Below, in pieces: positions 33,719 to 42,854 of a DNA stretch of 62,190 bases; position 1 is the stretch's first letter; each line of letters begins with the position of its first letter. A program made the position numbers and the translations under genes. The notes beneath the pieces were generated by a model. The model saw only the letters and a program-made list of their open reading frames with translations, did no database searches and was not told the DNA's origin. Source of the stretch: Lachnospiraceae bacterium (GTDB lineage Bacteria > Bacillota > Clostridia > Lachnospirales > Lachnospiraceae); the NCBI GenBank assembly GCA_016285575.1, contig JAEEQX010000004.1, forward strand, positions 1-62,190, in the 5' to 3' direction.

Positions 33719-35368
33719 ATGAGTTTTAGTGCTGTGTTGACATTGTGCGGCGGACTAGGATTATTCCTATTCGGAATGAAGCAGATGAGCGAATCCATTG
33801 AGAAGACTGCCGGTGCAAAACTGAGAAAAATACTTGAGATCTTCACAACCAACAGGTTTGCAGGTCTTGGCGTCGGTATGCTTTTTACCGCTATTGTTCA
33901 GTCATCCAGTGCGTGTACCGTCATGGTCGTATCTTTCGTTAACTCAGGTCTGATTAACCTCTATCAGGCTGCAGGTATCATAATGGGTGCCAATATCGGT
34001 ACTACCATTACCTCACAGCTCGTATCTTTTAAGTTAAGTGACTACGCACCTATCTTCTTATTAATCGGTGCAATCTTGGTCATGTTTTTCAAAAAGCCCG
34101 GCATCAACAGAGTCGGACAGATAGTAGTTGCTTTTGGCACACTTTTCCTTGGTATCTCGCTTATGAGTTCAGCTATGGGCGGACTTAAAGAATCACCTGA
34201 GATACTTGATTTCTTCGCATCATTATCCAATCCTTTCCTTGCAGTTTTAATAGGATTCTTTATTACTGGAGTTGTACAGAGTTCATCTGTTACGGTAAGT
34301 ATTGTTCTCTTGTTGGCTCAACAGGGATTACTCGATAATTTTTCAATAATTATCTTTATCATATTAGGTTGTAACATGGGTGCCTGCGTATCAGCACTTC
34401 TTGCTTCTTTATCAGGTATGAAGGATGCAAAAAGAGCCGCTATGATTCACTTCTTGTTTAACCTCGCAGGTACAGCAATCGTATTTGTTATCATGATTAT
34501 TCTTGATAATGTATCAGGTGCTTCCAATCCTATCGTCAATGTTATTATGGCACTTTCAAAACAGGATTGCGGTCGATTCGTTGCTAACAGTCACACAATC
34601 ATTAAGGTATTCCAGGTACTTATATTATTCCCGTTCTCGTCATTGCTTGTTAAGGCTACTTACCTTGTTATTCCCGGTAAGGATGAGAAAGTCGGATACA
34701 ACGACGAATTCAAACTTCAGTTCATCGGCAATAAGGTTGTATTCAATCCCGCAACCGCTGTTGTAGAAGTTACCAATGAGATTGAACGTATGGCCAATCT
34801 TTCGCTTGATAACTTAAACCGTGCTATGAACTCACTTGTTACTCTGGATGACGAAGAGATAGAAAAGGTTGCTGAGGTAGAAAAGAATATCAACTTCCTT
34901 AATAAGACCATTACCGACTATCTTGTTAAGTTGACACAGAGCAACATCCCCATCGAAGACTTACAAAACATCGGTGCATATTTCCATGTGGTTAACGATA
35001 TCGAGCGTATCGGCGACCATGCTACCAACATAGCAGAGACTGCACAGATGAGAAAAGAGAAGCATATAGAATTCTCAAAAGAAGCATTCAACGAGATGGA
35101 AAGAATGATGGATGCAATCAACTTAAATCTTCAGTATGCTATCGAGATGTTCTCTTCAAGAAAGATGGAGCATATCGAACAGGTAAGAGAGACTGAGGAT
35201 AAGATTGATAACATGGAAAAAGAATTCCAGCAGGCTCATGTTAAGAGACTTACCAAGAATGAATGTACTGCTGAAGCAGGTATGCTTTATTCCGATATTT
35301 TATCAGGTCTTGAGAGAGTCGGAGACCATGCTACCAATATCGCATTTTCTGTTCTTAACAATTCGTAA
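33719..35368 (+). CDS. Na/Pi cotransporter family protein with PhoU-like domain
   Basis: A 549-residue NptA-like transporter. Two repeated membrane domains carry the QSSSA and QSSSVT signature loops (about residues 61-66 and 189-194), within eight to ten hydrophobic helices to residue about 325. A cytoplasmic PhoU-like helical domain (about 340-545) contains two IERIGDHATNIAE/LERVGDHATNIAF repeats. It probably imports phosphate with sodium. It begins 12 bases after ribF with GGAGG in front. Confidence 0.93.
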   Translation: MSFSAVLTLCGGLGLFLFGMKQMSESIEKTAGAKLRKILEIFTTNRFAGLGVGMLFTAIVQSSSACTVMVVSFVNSGLINLYQAAGIIMGANIGTTITSQLVSFKLSDYAPIFLLIGAILVMFFKKPGINRVGQIVVAFGTLFLGISLMSSAMGGLKESPEILDFFASLSNPFLAVLIGFFITGVVQSSSVTVSIVLLLAQQGLLDNFSIIIFIILGCNMGACVSALLASLSGMKDAKRAAMIHFLFNLAGTAIVFVIMIILDNVSGASNPIVNVIMALSKQDCGRFVANSHTIIKVFQVLILFPFSSLLVKATYLVIPGKDEKVGYNDEFKLQFIGNKVVFNPATAVVEVTNEIERMANLSLDNLNRAMNSLVTLDDEEIEKVAEVEKNINFLNKTITDYLVKLTQSNIPIEDLQNIGAYFHVVNDIERIGDHATNIAETAQMRKEKHIEFSKEAFNEMERMMDAINLNLQYAIEMFSSRKMEHIEQVRETEDKIDNMEKEFQQAHVKRLTKNECTAEAGMLYSDILSGLERVGDHATNIAFSVLNNS

Positions 35369-35382
35369 AAAAGTATTATAAT
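35355..35382 (+). promoter_or_regulatory. Probable promoter for rel
   Basis: TTAACA (35355-35360), 16-base spacer, TATAAT (35377-35382). The -35 lies within the last codons of the preceding transporter gene. Confidence 0.55.
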
Positions 35383-35443
35383 ATAACAAAGATTTTTGCT
35401 TTTATAACTTGTTTATTTAGTAATAACGGAAGGAGGGATTGAT

Positions 35444-37744
35444 ATGGCTGATAAAAAAGAAGATCTTGTTCAGAATGACTTTGTCATTGACTATGGCCGC
35501 ATAGAAGATATCGGCGCCAATATTGAACCTGTCATACTCTATCATGACCTTATCAAGAGAATAAAAGATTATCACCCCTCCGAAGATTTTACTTCCATCA
35601 GAGATGCTTATGAGCTTGCATACTCTGCGCATGAGGATCAGGTTAGAAGAAGTGGTGAACCTTACATTATTCACCCTCTTTACGTAGCTATTATCCTGGC
35701 TGATCTTCAGATGGATAAGGAAACAATTATTGCCGGTATCTTACATGATGTTGTTGAAGATACCGTTATTACAACTGCCGACCTTGAGAGAAAATTTGGT
35801 TCAGATGTAGCCAAGCTTGTAGCAGGTGTTACCAAGGTTACCAAGGACTTCAAGTATTCTTCCAAGGAAGAGGAACAGGCAGTCAATCTTCGTAACATGT
35901 TCCTTGTGATGGCTCAGGATATCAGAGTTATCATCATCAAGCTTGCCGACAGACTTCACAATATGCGTACGCTCGAGCACATGCCTCCCGCCAAGCAGTA
36001 TGAGAAGGCTAAGGAGACCATGGAGATATATGCTCCGTTTGCACAGCGTCTTGGTATCGGTAAGATTAAGGTCGAACTTGAAGACTTATCTTTTAAATAT
36101 CTCGAGCCCGAAGAGTATAAGAACCTGGTTGATCAGATGGTATTGACCAAGGAAGAACGTGAGGAATACATCGCAAGCCTTGTTATGAAGGTTAAGGGCA
36201 TCATGGAAGATGCGGATATTCATGCACGTGTTGACGGTCGAGTTAAGCACCTTTTCTCCATCTATCGTAAGATGAAGAATCAGGGCAAAACTCTTGATCA
36301 GATATATGATCTCTTTGCGGTTCGTATAATCGTAGAAGATGAAGATGACATATATACCGCATTAGGATATGTACATAAGAACTTTAAGCCAATGAACAAC
36401 AGGTTTAAGGACTACATAGCCAATCCTAAGGAAAACGGATATAAGTCAATACATACAACAGTATTCGATACAACGGATGCTAAGGCACCGTTTGAGATTC
36501 AGATTAGAACCAGAGAGATGCATAAGGAAGCTGAGTACGGTATTGCATCACACTGGAAATACAAGGAAGAATCAGACGGTAAAAAAGTATCTGCCAAGGA
36601 AGTTGAAAAGAGCGACTGGTTAAGAAGTATCACAGAGTGTCTTGAGGAAGAGGATAATGAAAAGTTCTTATCCCTCATTCATAATGACCTTGATATATTC
36701 ACAGAAAATATATACTGTTCATCTCCTAAGGGAAGAACAGTTGAGTTGCCAAGCGGTTCAACACCCATCGACTTTGCATATGCCATTCATACAGATGTTG
36801 GTAACAAGATGGTCGGTGCGATGGTTAACAATGTGCTTGTTAGCAATGATTACACTCTTAAAAACGGTGATATCGTTGAGATTTTAACCAACAACTCATC
36901 CAACGGACCTTCACGTGATTGGCTCAAAAAGGTTCGTTCAACACAGGCTAAGAATAAGATTAACCAGTGGTTCAAACGTCAGCAGAAAGATGAGAATATC
37001 GTCAGAGGACGTGAAAAAGTCGCTGAGTTCTGCAAGCAGAACAATATCGATTTTAATACCATAGCCACTGAAGAATACAGAAAACGATTACTTGATAATT
37101 ATTCATTCAAAGATTGGGATGCTCTTCTTGCGGCCATCGGACACGGTGGTATCAAGGAAGGCCAGGCAATCAACAGATTGCTCGCTATGTATGAAAAAGA
37201 CCATCCCAAGACTCTGACCAATGAAGAGATTATCAGTTCCATCAAGAATAATTATTCGCGTTCAGACAAGGGCGGACAGCGTAACGGCATTATAGTTAAC
37301 GGTACCGACGATGTTGAAGTCAGATTCGGTAAGTGCTGCAATCCTATTCCGGGCGATGAGATTATCGGATTTATCACCAGAGGAAGAGGAGTTACGATTC
37401 ATAGAAGAAACTGCGTCAATATGAATCCTCAGCTTTTATCCGATGAGGATAAAGGACGTATCATAGTTGCTTCTTGGCAGGCGGCTGCACTTGAAGGATC
37501 ACTTGATAATTATCTTGCTGAGATTACGATATATGCCAATGAGAGAACAGGTCTTTTATATGATGTAACCAAGGTATTTACGGAAGCTGATCTTATGATT
37601 AATTCGCTTAATACCAATCTGTCCAAAAAGGGCGTGGCTACAATGCATCTCTCATTTAGGACGAGAAGCAAGGAAGACTTAAGTAAGCTTTGCGATAAGA
37701 TATCACAGATTAATGGCGTTATCGAAGTAGAGCGTACAAAATAA
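35444..37744 (+). CDS. rel: Bifunctional (p)ppGpp synthetase/hydrolase RelA/SpoT (Rel)
   Basis: Makes and degrades the stringent-response alarmone. The 766 residues show an HD hydrolase domain with HDVVEDT and the LADRLHNMRT motif, the synthetase domain with RFKDYIANPKENGYKSIHT, a TGS domain with STPIDFAYAIHTDVG, a zinc-finger-like region (GKCCNPIPGDEI) and a C-terminal ACT domain. Intact HD and synthetase motifs predict both activities. AAGGAGGGA precedes the ATG. It is the first gene of a run with a metallo-hydrolase and hisS, as in many Firmicutes. Confidence 0.97.
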   Translation: MADKKEDLVQNDFVIDYGRIEDIGANIEPVILYHDLIKRIKDYHPSEDFTSIRDAYELAYSAHEDQVRRSGEPYIIHPLYVAIILADLQMDKETIIAGILHDVVEDTVITTADLERKFGSDVAKLVAGVTKVTKDFKYSSKEEEQAVNLRNMFLVMAQDIRVIIIKLADRLHNMRTLEHMPPAKQYEKAKETMEIYAPFAQRLGIGKIKVELEDLSFKYLEPEEYKNLVDQMVLTKEEREEYIASLVMKVKGIMEDADIHARVDGRVKHLFSIYRKMKNQGKTLDQIYDLFAVRIIVEDEDDIYTALGYVHKNFKPMNNRFKDYIANPKENGYKSIHTTVFDTTDAKAPFEIQIRTREMHKEAEYGIASHWKYKEESDGKKVSAKEVEKSDWLRSITECLEEEDNEKFLSLIHNDLDIFTENIYCSSPKGRTVELPSGSTPIDFAYAIHTDVGNKMVGAMVNNVLVSNDYTLKNGDIVEILTNNSSNGPSRDWLKKVRSTQAKNKINQWFKRQQKDENIVRGREKVAEFCKQNNIDFNTIATEEYRKRLLDNYSFKDWDALLAAIGHGGIKEGQAINRLLAMYEKDHPKTLTNEEIISSIKNNYSRSDKGGQRNGIIVNGTDDVEVRFGKCCNPIPGDEIIGFITRGRGVTIHRRNCVNMNPQLLSDEDKGRIIVASWQAAALEGSLDNYLAEITIYANERTGLLYDVTKVFTEADLMINSLNTNLSKKGVATMHLSFRTRSKEDLSKLCDKISQINGVIEVERTK

Positions 37745-37764
37745 TACCCGAAAGGAAATCTACT

Positions 37765-38400
37765 ATGTCAATTGTTGTCGGATGCTTAACACTCGGCATG
37801 CTTGAAAATAATACATACTTTCTTCATAAGGAAGGAGAGTATGACTGTATAATTATTGATCCTGCCAAGGACGGAGAACTCTTCGTTACTAAGCTTAGAG
37901 AAAAAGGATTAACAATAAAAGCAATCTTACTTACACATGCACATTTTGATCATATACTTGGTGTAGAAGGTATCAAAAAACTCTGCGATGCCGAGATTAT
38001 CGGTGGAGAATTCGATGCTCCCGGATACTTGGATCCTGAGATTAATCAGTCAGTTAAGATTAATAAAAACATTAGCTTAAAACTCGACAGAGCAGTATCC
38101 GATGGCGATGAGATTGTAGTTGGTTCAATGAAGTGTAAGGTTATATACACGCCCGGTCATACCAAGGGTGGCGTATGCTATTACTTCGAGGAAGACGGAC
38201 TCTTATTCAGTGGCGATACTTTGTTTTGCGAGACAGTGGGACGTACTGATTTTGAGGGCGGTTCTTTAAGCGATATGAGAGAGTCTGTAGATAAGCTTTT
38301 AAAGCTTCCTCCCGAGACCAAGGTCTATCCCGGTCATAATGACTTTACCACAATCGAGCATGAGAGAGCATATAATCCTCTTTCGCAAGGCAACTACTAA
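37765..38400 (+). CDS. MBL-fold metallo-hydrolase (glyoxalase II-like)
   Basis: A 211-residue beta-lactamase-fold hydrolase with the binuclear metal motif THAHFDHILG (about 58-67), the later TPGHTKGGVCYYF and SGDTLF, and a final PGHNDFTT. It resembles YcbL/glyoxalase II-type hydrolases. Substrate unknown. It sits between rel and hisS. Confidence 0.92.
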   Translation: MSIVVGCLTLGMLENNTYFLHKEGEYDCIIIDPAKDGELFVTKLREKGLTIKAILLTHAHFDHILGVEGIKKLCDAEIIGGEFDAPGYLDPEINQSVKINKNISLKLDRAVSDGDEIVVGSMKCKVIYTPGHTKGGVCYYFEEDGLLFSGDTLFCETVGRTDFEGGSLSDMRESVDKLLKLPPETKVYPGHNDFTTIEHERAYNPLSQGNY

Positions 38401-38424
38401 AAAACTTAAGGAGACATATACATA

Positions 38425-39702
38425 ATGAGTTTGACTAAAAAGCCCGTTACGGGTATGAAGGATATATTACCTGAGGAGATGCGTATCAGAGATTATTGTA
38501 TCTCTGTTATTGAAAAGACTTACGAATCATTCGGCTTTTCACATATCGAGACTCCTTGCGTAGAGCATGTTGAAAACTTATGTTCCAACCAGGGCGGCGA
38601 GAATGAGAAGTTAATCTTTAAGGTATTAAAAAGAGGTGAGAAACTTAATCTTGAGACAGCAAATAGCGAGAATGACCTCGTAGATTCCGGATTAAGATAT
38701 GACTTAACACTTCCTCTTGCAAGATATTATTCCAATAATCAGGCAGTACTTCCTCAGCCTTTTAAGGCTCTTCAGATGGGCAATGTTTTCAGAGCTGAGA
38801 GACCTCAAAAGGGTAGATTTCGTCAGTTCATGCAGTGCGATATAGATATCCTTGGTGAGAGTGGCAACTTAGCTGAGATAGAGCTTATCCTTGCTACAAC
38901 CACTCTTTTATCTAAGCTTGGTTTTAACGGCTTTAAGGTTAAGATTAACGACAGACGTATCCTTAAAGCTATGAGTGAATATGCAGGTTTTGACAGTGAG
39001 AGAATAGACGAGGTATTCGTTATCCTTGATAAGATGGATAAGATCGGTATTGACGGCGTCAGAGAAGAACTTGTTAATGCAGGATTTGATTCTTCCATCG
39101 TTGATAAATACATGTCACTTTTTGAAGGCATGGATTCACTTAATAACGCTACATTCAAGGAGCAGCTTGATTATCTTACAGACAAGTTATCAGGATGCAT
39201 TGAAGATGGTGTTACAGAGAACTTAAAAGAGATTTTTGCATCTGTTGAAGCAGCAAAATCCGCAGACTGCAATCTTGCTTTTGATCCCACACTTGTACGT
39301 GGTATGGGGTACTATACAGGTACCATCTATGAAGTTGAGATGGCAGAACTTAACTGTTCTGTAGCCGGTGGCGGTAGATACGATAAGATGATCGGTAAGT
39401 TCACAGGTAACGATACTGCTGCATGCGGATTCTCAATCGGATTCGAGAGAATCATCACCATCATGCTTGAAAAAGGCTTCAAGATTCCCGGCGAATCAGA
39501 GAAGATTGCTTTCCTTGTAGAAAAAGGAATTACAGGCGACAGAATGGGCGAGATTATCAAGGAAGCTGATAAGCTCAGAAATGATGGCAAGGTTGTACTT
39601 GTAGCCAGAATGAATAAGAACAAGAAGTTCCAGAAAGAGACTCTTATGAAGCAGGGCTTCGAAGAGTTCAAAGACTTCTACGCAGAGGCGCTTAAGCACT
39701 AA
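38425..39702 (+). CDS. hisS: Histidine--tRNA ligase
   Basis: Class II aminoacyl-tRNA synthetase (425 aa). Motif 1 lies in the first 60 residues, motif 2 in VFRAERPQKGRFRQFMQCDIDI, the histidine loops include LVRGMGYYTGTIYEVE and GGGRYDKMIG, and motif 3 is GFSIGFERI. It ends with an anticodon-binding domain. It is followed two bases later by a phosphopantetheinyl transferase gene. Confidence 0.96.
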   Translation: MSLTKKPVTGMKDILPEEMRIRDYCISVIEKTYESFGFSHIETPCVEHVENLCSNQGGENEKLIFKVLKRGEKLNLETANSENDLVDSGLRYDLTLPLARYYSNNQAVLPQPFKALQMGNVFRAERPQKGRFRQFMQCDIDILGESGNLAEIELILATTTLLSKLGFNGFKVKINDRRILKAMSEYAGFDSERIDEVFVILDKMDKIGIDGVREELVNAGFDSSIVDKYMSLFEGMDSLNNATFKEQLDYLTDKLSGCIEDGVTENLKEIFASVEAAKSADCNLAFDPTLVRGMGYYTGTIYEVEMAELNCSVAGGGRYDKMIGKFTGNDTAACGFSIGFERIITIMLEKGFKIPGESEKIAFLVEKGITGDRMGEIIKEADKLRNDGKVVLVARMNKNKKFQKETLMKQGFEEFKDFYAEALKH

Positions 39703-39704
39703 TT

Positions 39705-40382
39705 ATGATTAAGTTATTTGTTATAAAACTTACAGAAAATGATGAGGACATCTTACTTGATAAGATGTCCCTTTTATCATTAGAGATAAGGGAGCGACTT
39801 GAAAAGTATAAGGTTAAAAGGGACAGAGCACTGTCATGCAGTGCTAAGCTCATGCTTTTTACCTTTGCTCATACTTTCAAGAACGATGAATATACGGATG
39901 TCAACTTAATAACGGATTACGATGTATTTAATGAGAATTCGATTAAGAATTTTGATATAACATATGACGAATACGGAAAGGCCTATGTGGGTGATAAGTC
40001 GGACATATACTTTAATATCTCTCATTCTGGAGAATACTGCGTATTGGCGCTTTCTGACGAGAATGTAGGTGTTGATATTCAACAGGCCAGAAAGGTCAAT
40101 CTGCGTATTGCTGAGAAATGGTTTAACGAAAAAGAGAATGAATATGTAAAGGGAGCATCTACTGAGGATGAAGCATTAACGAGATTTGCTCGTATATGGA
40201 GCGCAAAAGAAAGTTATGCGAAATATACCGGCAAGGGATTATCGGAACCTTTTACCAAATTTTATGAGGATTTTGATGCCGGTTTTGTGGTCGAAAATAC
40301 AGATAATAAAAGGGTTGCAAAATTAAGTGCATATCTCATAGATGAGGGGTACTTCTGTCACGTCTCAAGCCCTGTAAAATAG
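39705..40382 (+). CDS. 4'-phosphopantetheinyl transferase superfamily protein
   Basis: A 225-residue Sfp-type transferase that loads phosphopantetheine onto carrier proteins. Metal and CoA motifs: GVDIQ (about 125-129) and IWSAKESYAKYTGKGL (about 165-180); FNISHSGEYCVLALS precedes. No polyketide or peptide synthetase gene is in view, so the carrier protein target is unknown. It is two bases after hisS and probably cotranscribed. Confidence 0.9.
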   Translation: MIKLFVIKLTENDEDILLDKMSLLSLEIRERLEKYKVKRDRALSCSAKLMLFTFAHTFKNDEYTDVNLITDYDVFNENSIKNFDITYDEYGKAYVGDKSDIYFNISHSGEYCVLALSDENVGVDIQQARKVNLRIAEKWFNEKENEYVKGASTEDEALTRFARIWSAKESYAKYTGKGLSEPFTKFYEDFDAGFVVENTDNKRVAKLSAYLIDEGYFCHVSSPVK

Positions 40383-40442
40383 CGGTGTATGATAACTTTT
40401 TGTCAAAGTGGATAAAAAGTGGACAAATCGAACAAAAACATG

Positions 40443-40473
40443 TGTCCATATTAGTCGATATGACGTATGGACA
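40443..40473. promoter_or_regulatory. Inverted-repeat operator candidate at the EAL gene promoter
   Basis: TGTCCATA (40443-40450) and TATGGACA (40466-40473) are perfect inverted repeats 15 bases apart. The right arm contains the -35 box. A further TGGACA (40420-40425) and TGGATA (40409-40414) lie upstream. Confidence 0.55.
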
Positions 40474-40496
40474 TTATATGCGTATTAAAGTATAAT
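40468..40496 (+). promoter_or_regulatory. Sigma-A promoter for the EAL phosphodiesterase gene
   Basis: TGGACA (40468-40473), 17-base spacer, TATAAT (40491-40496). Confidence 0.7.
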
Positions 40497-40562
40497 ATTA
40501 CAGGTGGGAATTAATCGGATATTTGTTTTTAAAATCCAACACTAAAATGAGGAATAGAGAAT

Positions 40563-41852
40563 ATGGATAACAAAGACAAATTAACCGGATTGTATTTATT
40601 TGACGACTTCATAGATAGGGCTTCAGTGTTTCTTGCAAAGGCCGATCCTAATAAGTTCTATGTTTTGATTTCAACAGATTTTTCCAAGTTTAAGTACATT
40701 AACAGAGTATACGGATATGGTGCAGGCGACAGGCTCATTAAGGATCTTGCTGATGTTTTTGCGTCACAGACACAGTGCATCATGGCATGCAGACCTTATT
40801 CCGATCATGTTATTGGACTCTATCAGTTCGAGAAGGACGAATGGAAATCTCAGAAAGAAGTCTTAAAGAAACTGCAGGAAGATTTTTGCAAGCAACATAA
40901 GGCAGAGTATTCTAAGACCTCTGTTCACTTAAATACAGGCGTATGTGTAATCGATGACTTTGATGAGCAGATTACATCTATTATTGACAAAGCCAATATT
41001 GCAAGAAGAAGTGTTAAGGGTAACTATTCCATTCCTTTTGCAATGTATACCAAGAAACTCCAGGAGTTAAAAGAGGCTGAGTCAAGATTAATACCAATCT
41101 TTGAAAAGGCTCTTGAGAATGACGAGATTTTGGTTTATATGCAGCCCAAGATTTCCGTTACCAAGGGTAAGATATGTGGAGCAGAAGCTCTCACAAGATT
41201 GATAGATGATGATGGCAACATTGTTCCTCCCGATATCTTCATTCCTGTGCTTGAAAACTCAGGTAAGGTATTAGACCTCGACTGGTATGTTATGAAGCAC
41301 GTGTTCAGAAAGATTCAGGAGTGGGTTGCTGAAGGCAGAGATGTAGTTACAGTATCAATCAACCTTTCCAAGATACATTTTTATCATGATTCACTTGTTG
41401 AGGATATCATCGAGGAATTTGAGAAGTATAATATTTCTCCCGACTATGTAGAATTCGAAGTTACTGAGTCGGTGTTCTTTGAAGAGTCTGAACTCATCAT
41501 AGATAAGATTGAAAAATTAAGAGCATACGGATTTAAGATTTCAGTTGATGATTTCGGTGCAGGTTATTCATCACTTAACCTTATCGGAATTCTTCCTGTA
41601 GATATCATTAAGCTTGATAAGGGATTCATTAAGAACTCTCTTAACAACAGAAAAGGAATGGATATTATCAAGGGACTTATCAGAATTCTTAATGAGATTG
41701 AGATGGATATCGTATGTGAAGGTATTGAGACCAAGGATGAGGAAAGAGTAGTATACGAATTTGGTTGCGATTCAATGCAGGGATTCTTATATGACAAGCC
41801 CATTCCCATTGGCGATTTCGAAAGCAAGTATATCTTAAGAAAAGCTATCTAA
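40563..41852 (+). CDS. EAL-domain cyclic di-GMP phosphodiesterase with degenerate GGDEF
   Basis: Hydrolyses c-di-GMP to pGpG. The 429 residues have a GGDEF-like N-terminal domain (about 1-165), opening DKLTGLYLFDDF, in which the active-site loop is replaced by PYSDHVIG, so it is probably a regulatory GTP-binding or inert domain. The C-terminal EAL domain (about 175-425) keeps the catalytic set: EAL (AEALTR), the Asn of SINLSK, Glu of FEVTES, DDFGAGYSSL, Lys of IKLDKGF, and IVCEGIET. No membrane segments. Promoter and possible operator lie upstream; a bidirectional terminator follows. Confidence 0.93.
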   Translation: MDNKDKLTGLYLFDDFIDRASVFLAKADPNKFYVLISTDFSKFKYINRVYGYGAGDRLIKDLADVFASQTQCIMACRPYSDHVIGLYQFEKDEWKSQKEVLKKLQEDFCKQHKAEYSKTSVHLNTGVCVIDDFDEQITSIIDKANIARRSVKGNYSIPFAMYTKKLQELKEAESRLIPIFEKALENDEILVYMQPKISVTKGKICGAEALTRLIDDDGNIVPPDIFIPVLENSGKVLDLDWYVMKHVFRKIQEWVAEGRDVVTVSINLSKIHFYHDSLVEDIIEEFEKYNISPDYVEFEVTESVFFEESELIIDKIEKLRAYGFKISVDDFGAGYSSLNLIGILPVDIIKLDKGFIKNSLNNRKGMDIIKGLIRILNEIEMDIVCEGIETKDEERVVYEFGCDSMQGFLYDKPIPIGDFESKYILRKAI

Positions 41853-41888
41853 ATTCTTTTTTAGAGAAGACGGGGTAAACTATTAAAT

Positions 41889-41926
41889 AAAAAACGTTTT
41901 GGATTTTATTCCAAAACGTTTTTTAG
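41889..41926. terminator. Bidirectional terminator between the EAL and sirtuin-like genes
   Basis: AAAAACGTTTTGGA (near 41889-41903) pairs with TCCAAAACGTTTTT (near 41910-41924) around a six-base loop; A and T tracts flank both ends. The stop codon of the minus-strand gene (41906-41908) is inside the loop, and its last codons form one arm. Confidence 0.88.
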
Positions 41927-42628
41927 ATTATCTGATATATTTCCATATAATACATAGTCAGCGTATTTATCGGAGTAGTGTTCTTCGTTGGCTAAAAGGA
42001 TCAGGTTGCATCCTTTATAGTGACCTGTTACGTATTGTATCTTTCCACCACCTAAATCACATCCTAATACAACAACTGTATCTGCATTGGTACATGCAAC
42101 ACATCCCATCGTATATAAGTCGTTGTCAACTCGTTCACCAAGTAATCTTATGTTGGGACGTAATGCTTTTTTGCATGTATCACATACAGGAATTCCCGGT
42201 GATTCCAAGAGATAATTTATATCAAATTTTTTATAACATTTAGGACAGTAATTATCATATACACTACCATCAAGTTCAACTGTCCTTTTTATGCCAGCAA
42301 TTTTTTCAAGACCAAAAATATTGAATGACAATACAGCTTCAAGACGACCTTCGTCTTCAAGTTTTTTGATTAAAGAAAATGTTTCGCTAGGCTTGGGTAA
42401 ATAAGAGATAACTTCTTTTTTATAGAACTTGTAAAAACGTTCTTTTCTTGATGAATATTCTCCGGCAGAAAGTAATTCTTCGGGAGACATATGATACTCT
42501 TTTTCAAGAGCATAAAACAGCGAGGAATCCCACAGGTCACGACCACCTGATTCAGTTATGGTTCCGAGTCCCGTGATAAATACAATTCTATTCGATTCTT
42601 TAAGAATTGATTTAATCGTATCCAACAT
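41906..42628 (-). CDS. Sirtuin-like protein lacking key catalytic residues
   Basis: A 240-residue Sir2-fold protein. The NAD-loop GAGxSxxSGIPDFR is altered to GLGTITESGGRDLW (20-33), the TQNIDxLH motif is SFNIFGLE (101-108), and the catalytic His of the HG pair is Asp120 in ELDGS. The structural zinc site is intact (Cys128, 131, 149, 152), as are the VVVLGCDL and LILLANEE strands. It therefore seems to have lost classical NAD-dependent deacylase chemistry, though binding or another activity is possible. It has its own promoter on the minus strand (42651-42678). Confidence 0.85.
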   Translation of the reverse strand: MLDTIKSILKESNRIVFITGLGTITESGGRDLWDSSLFYALEKEYHMSPEELLSAGEYSSRKERFYKFYKKEVISYLPKPSETFSLIKKLEDEGRLEAVLSFNIFGLEKIAGIKRTVELDGSVYDNYCPKCYKKFDINYLLESPGIPVCDTCKKALRPNIRLLGERVDNDLYTMGCVACTNADTVVVLGCDLGGGKIQYVTGHYKGCNLILLANEEHYSDKYADYVLYGNISDNLKNVLE

Positions 42629-42650
42629 TTTATTTTTCCCCTCTATCTAT

Positions 42651-42678
42651 ATTTTAATTGATTGATAATAATTGTCAA
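42651..42678 (-). promoter_or_regulatory. Sigma-A promoter for sirtuin-like gene
   Basis: On the minus strand TTGACA (42678-42673), 16-base spacer, TAAAAT (42656-42651), then GAGGGG as ribosome site ahead of the start. Confidence 0.7.
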
Positions 42679-42762
42679 TGGTATCGATTTTTCTTGTACA
42701 TTTATCAAGAATTAAATATAATATTTTTTATATTTGTCGAATGAAATTTTTTGATGATTAAT

Positions 42763-42791
42763 TTGAATAAAATAGTTAGTTGATTTATAAA
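42763..42791 (+). promoter_or_regulatory. Sigma-A promoter for CNNM/CorC gene
   Basis: TTGAAT (42763-42768), 17-base spacer, TATAAA (42786-42791), in a very A/T-rich divergent region. Confidence 0.6.
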
Positions 42792-42854
42792 AAATAAAAT
42801 ACTTATTTATATATTTTTTGAAGTGAAAATTTTTTAATTTTTTATTGGAGTAAA

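Noticed and set aside
40443-40473. Inverted repeat before the EAL gene as a terminator of the upstream PPTase gene
   Set aside because: There is no T tract after the hairpin, and the right arm is the -35 of a good promoter; an operator is more likely.
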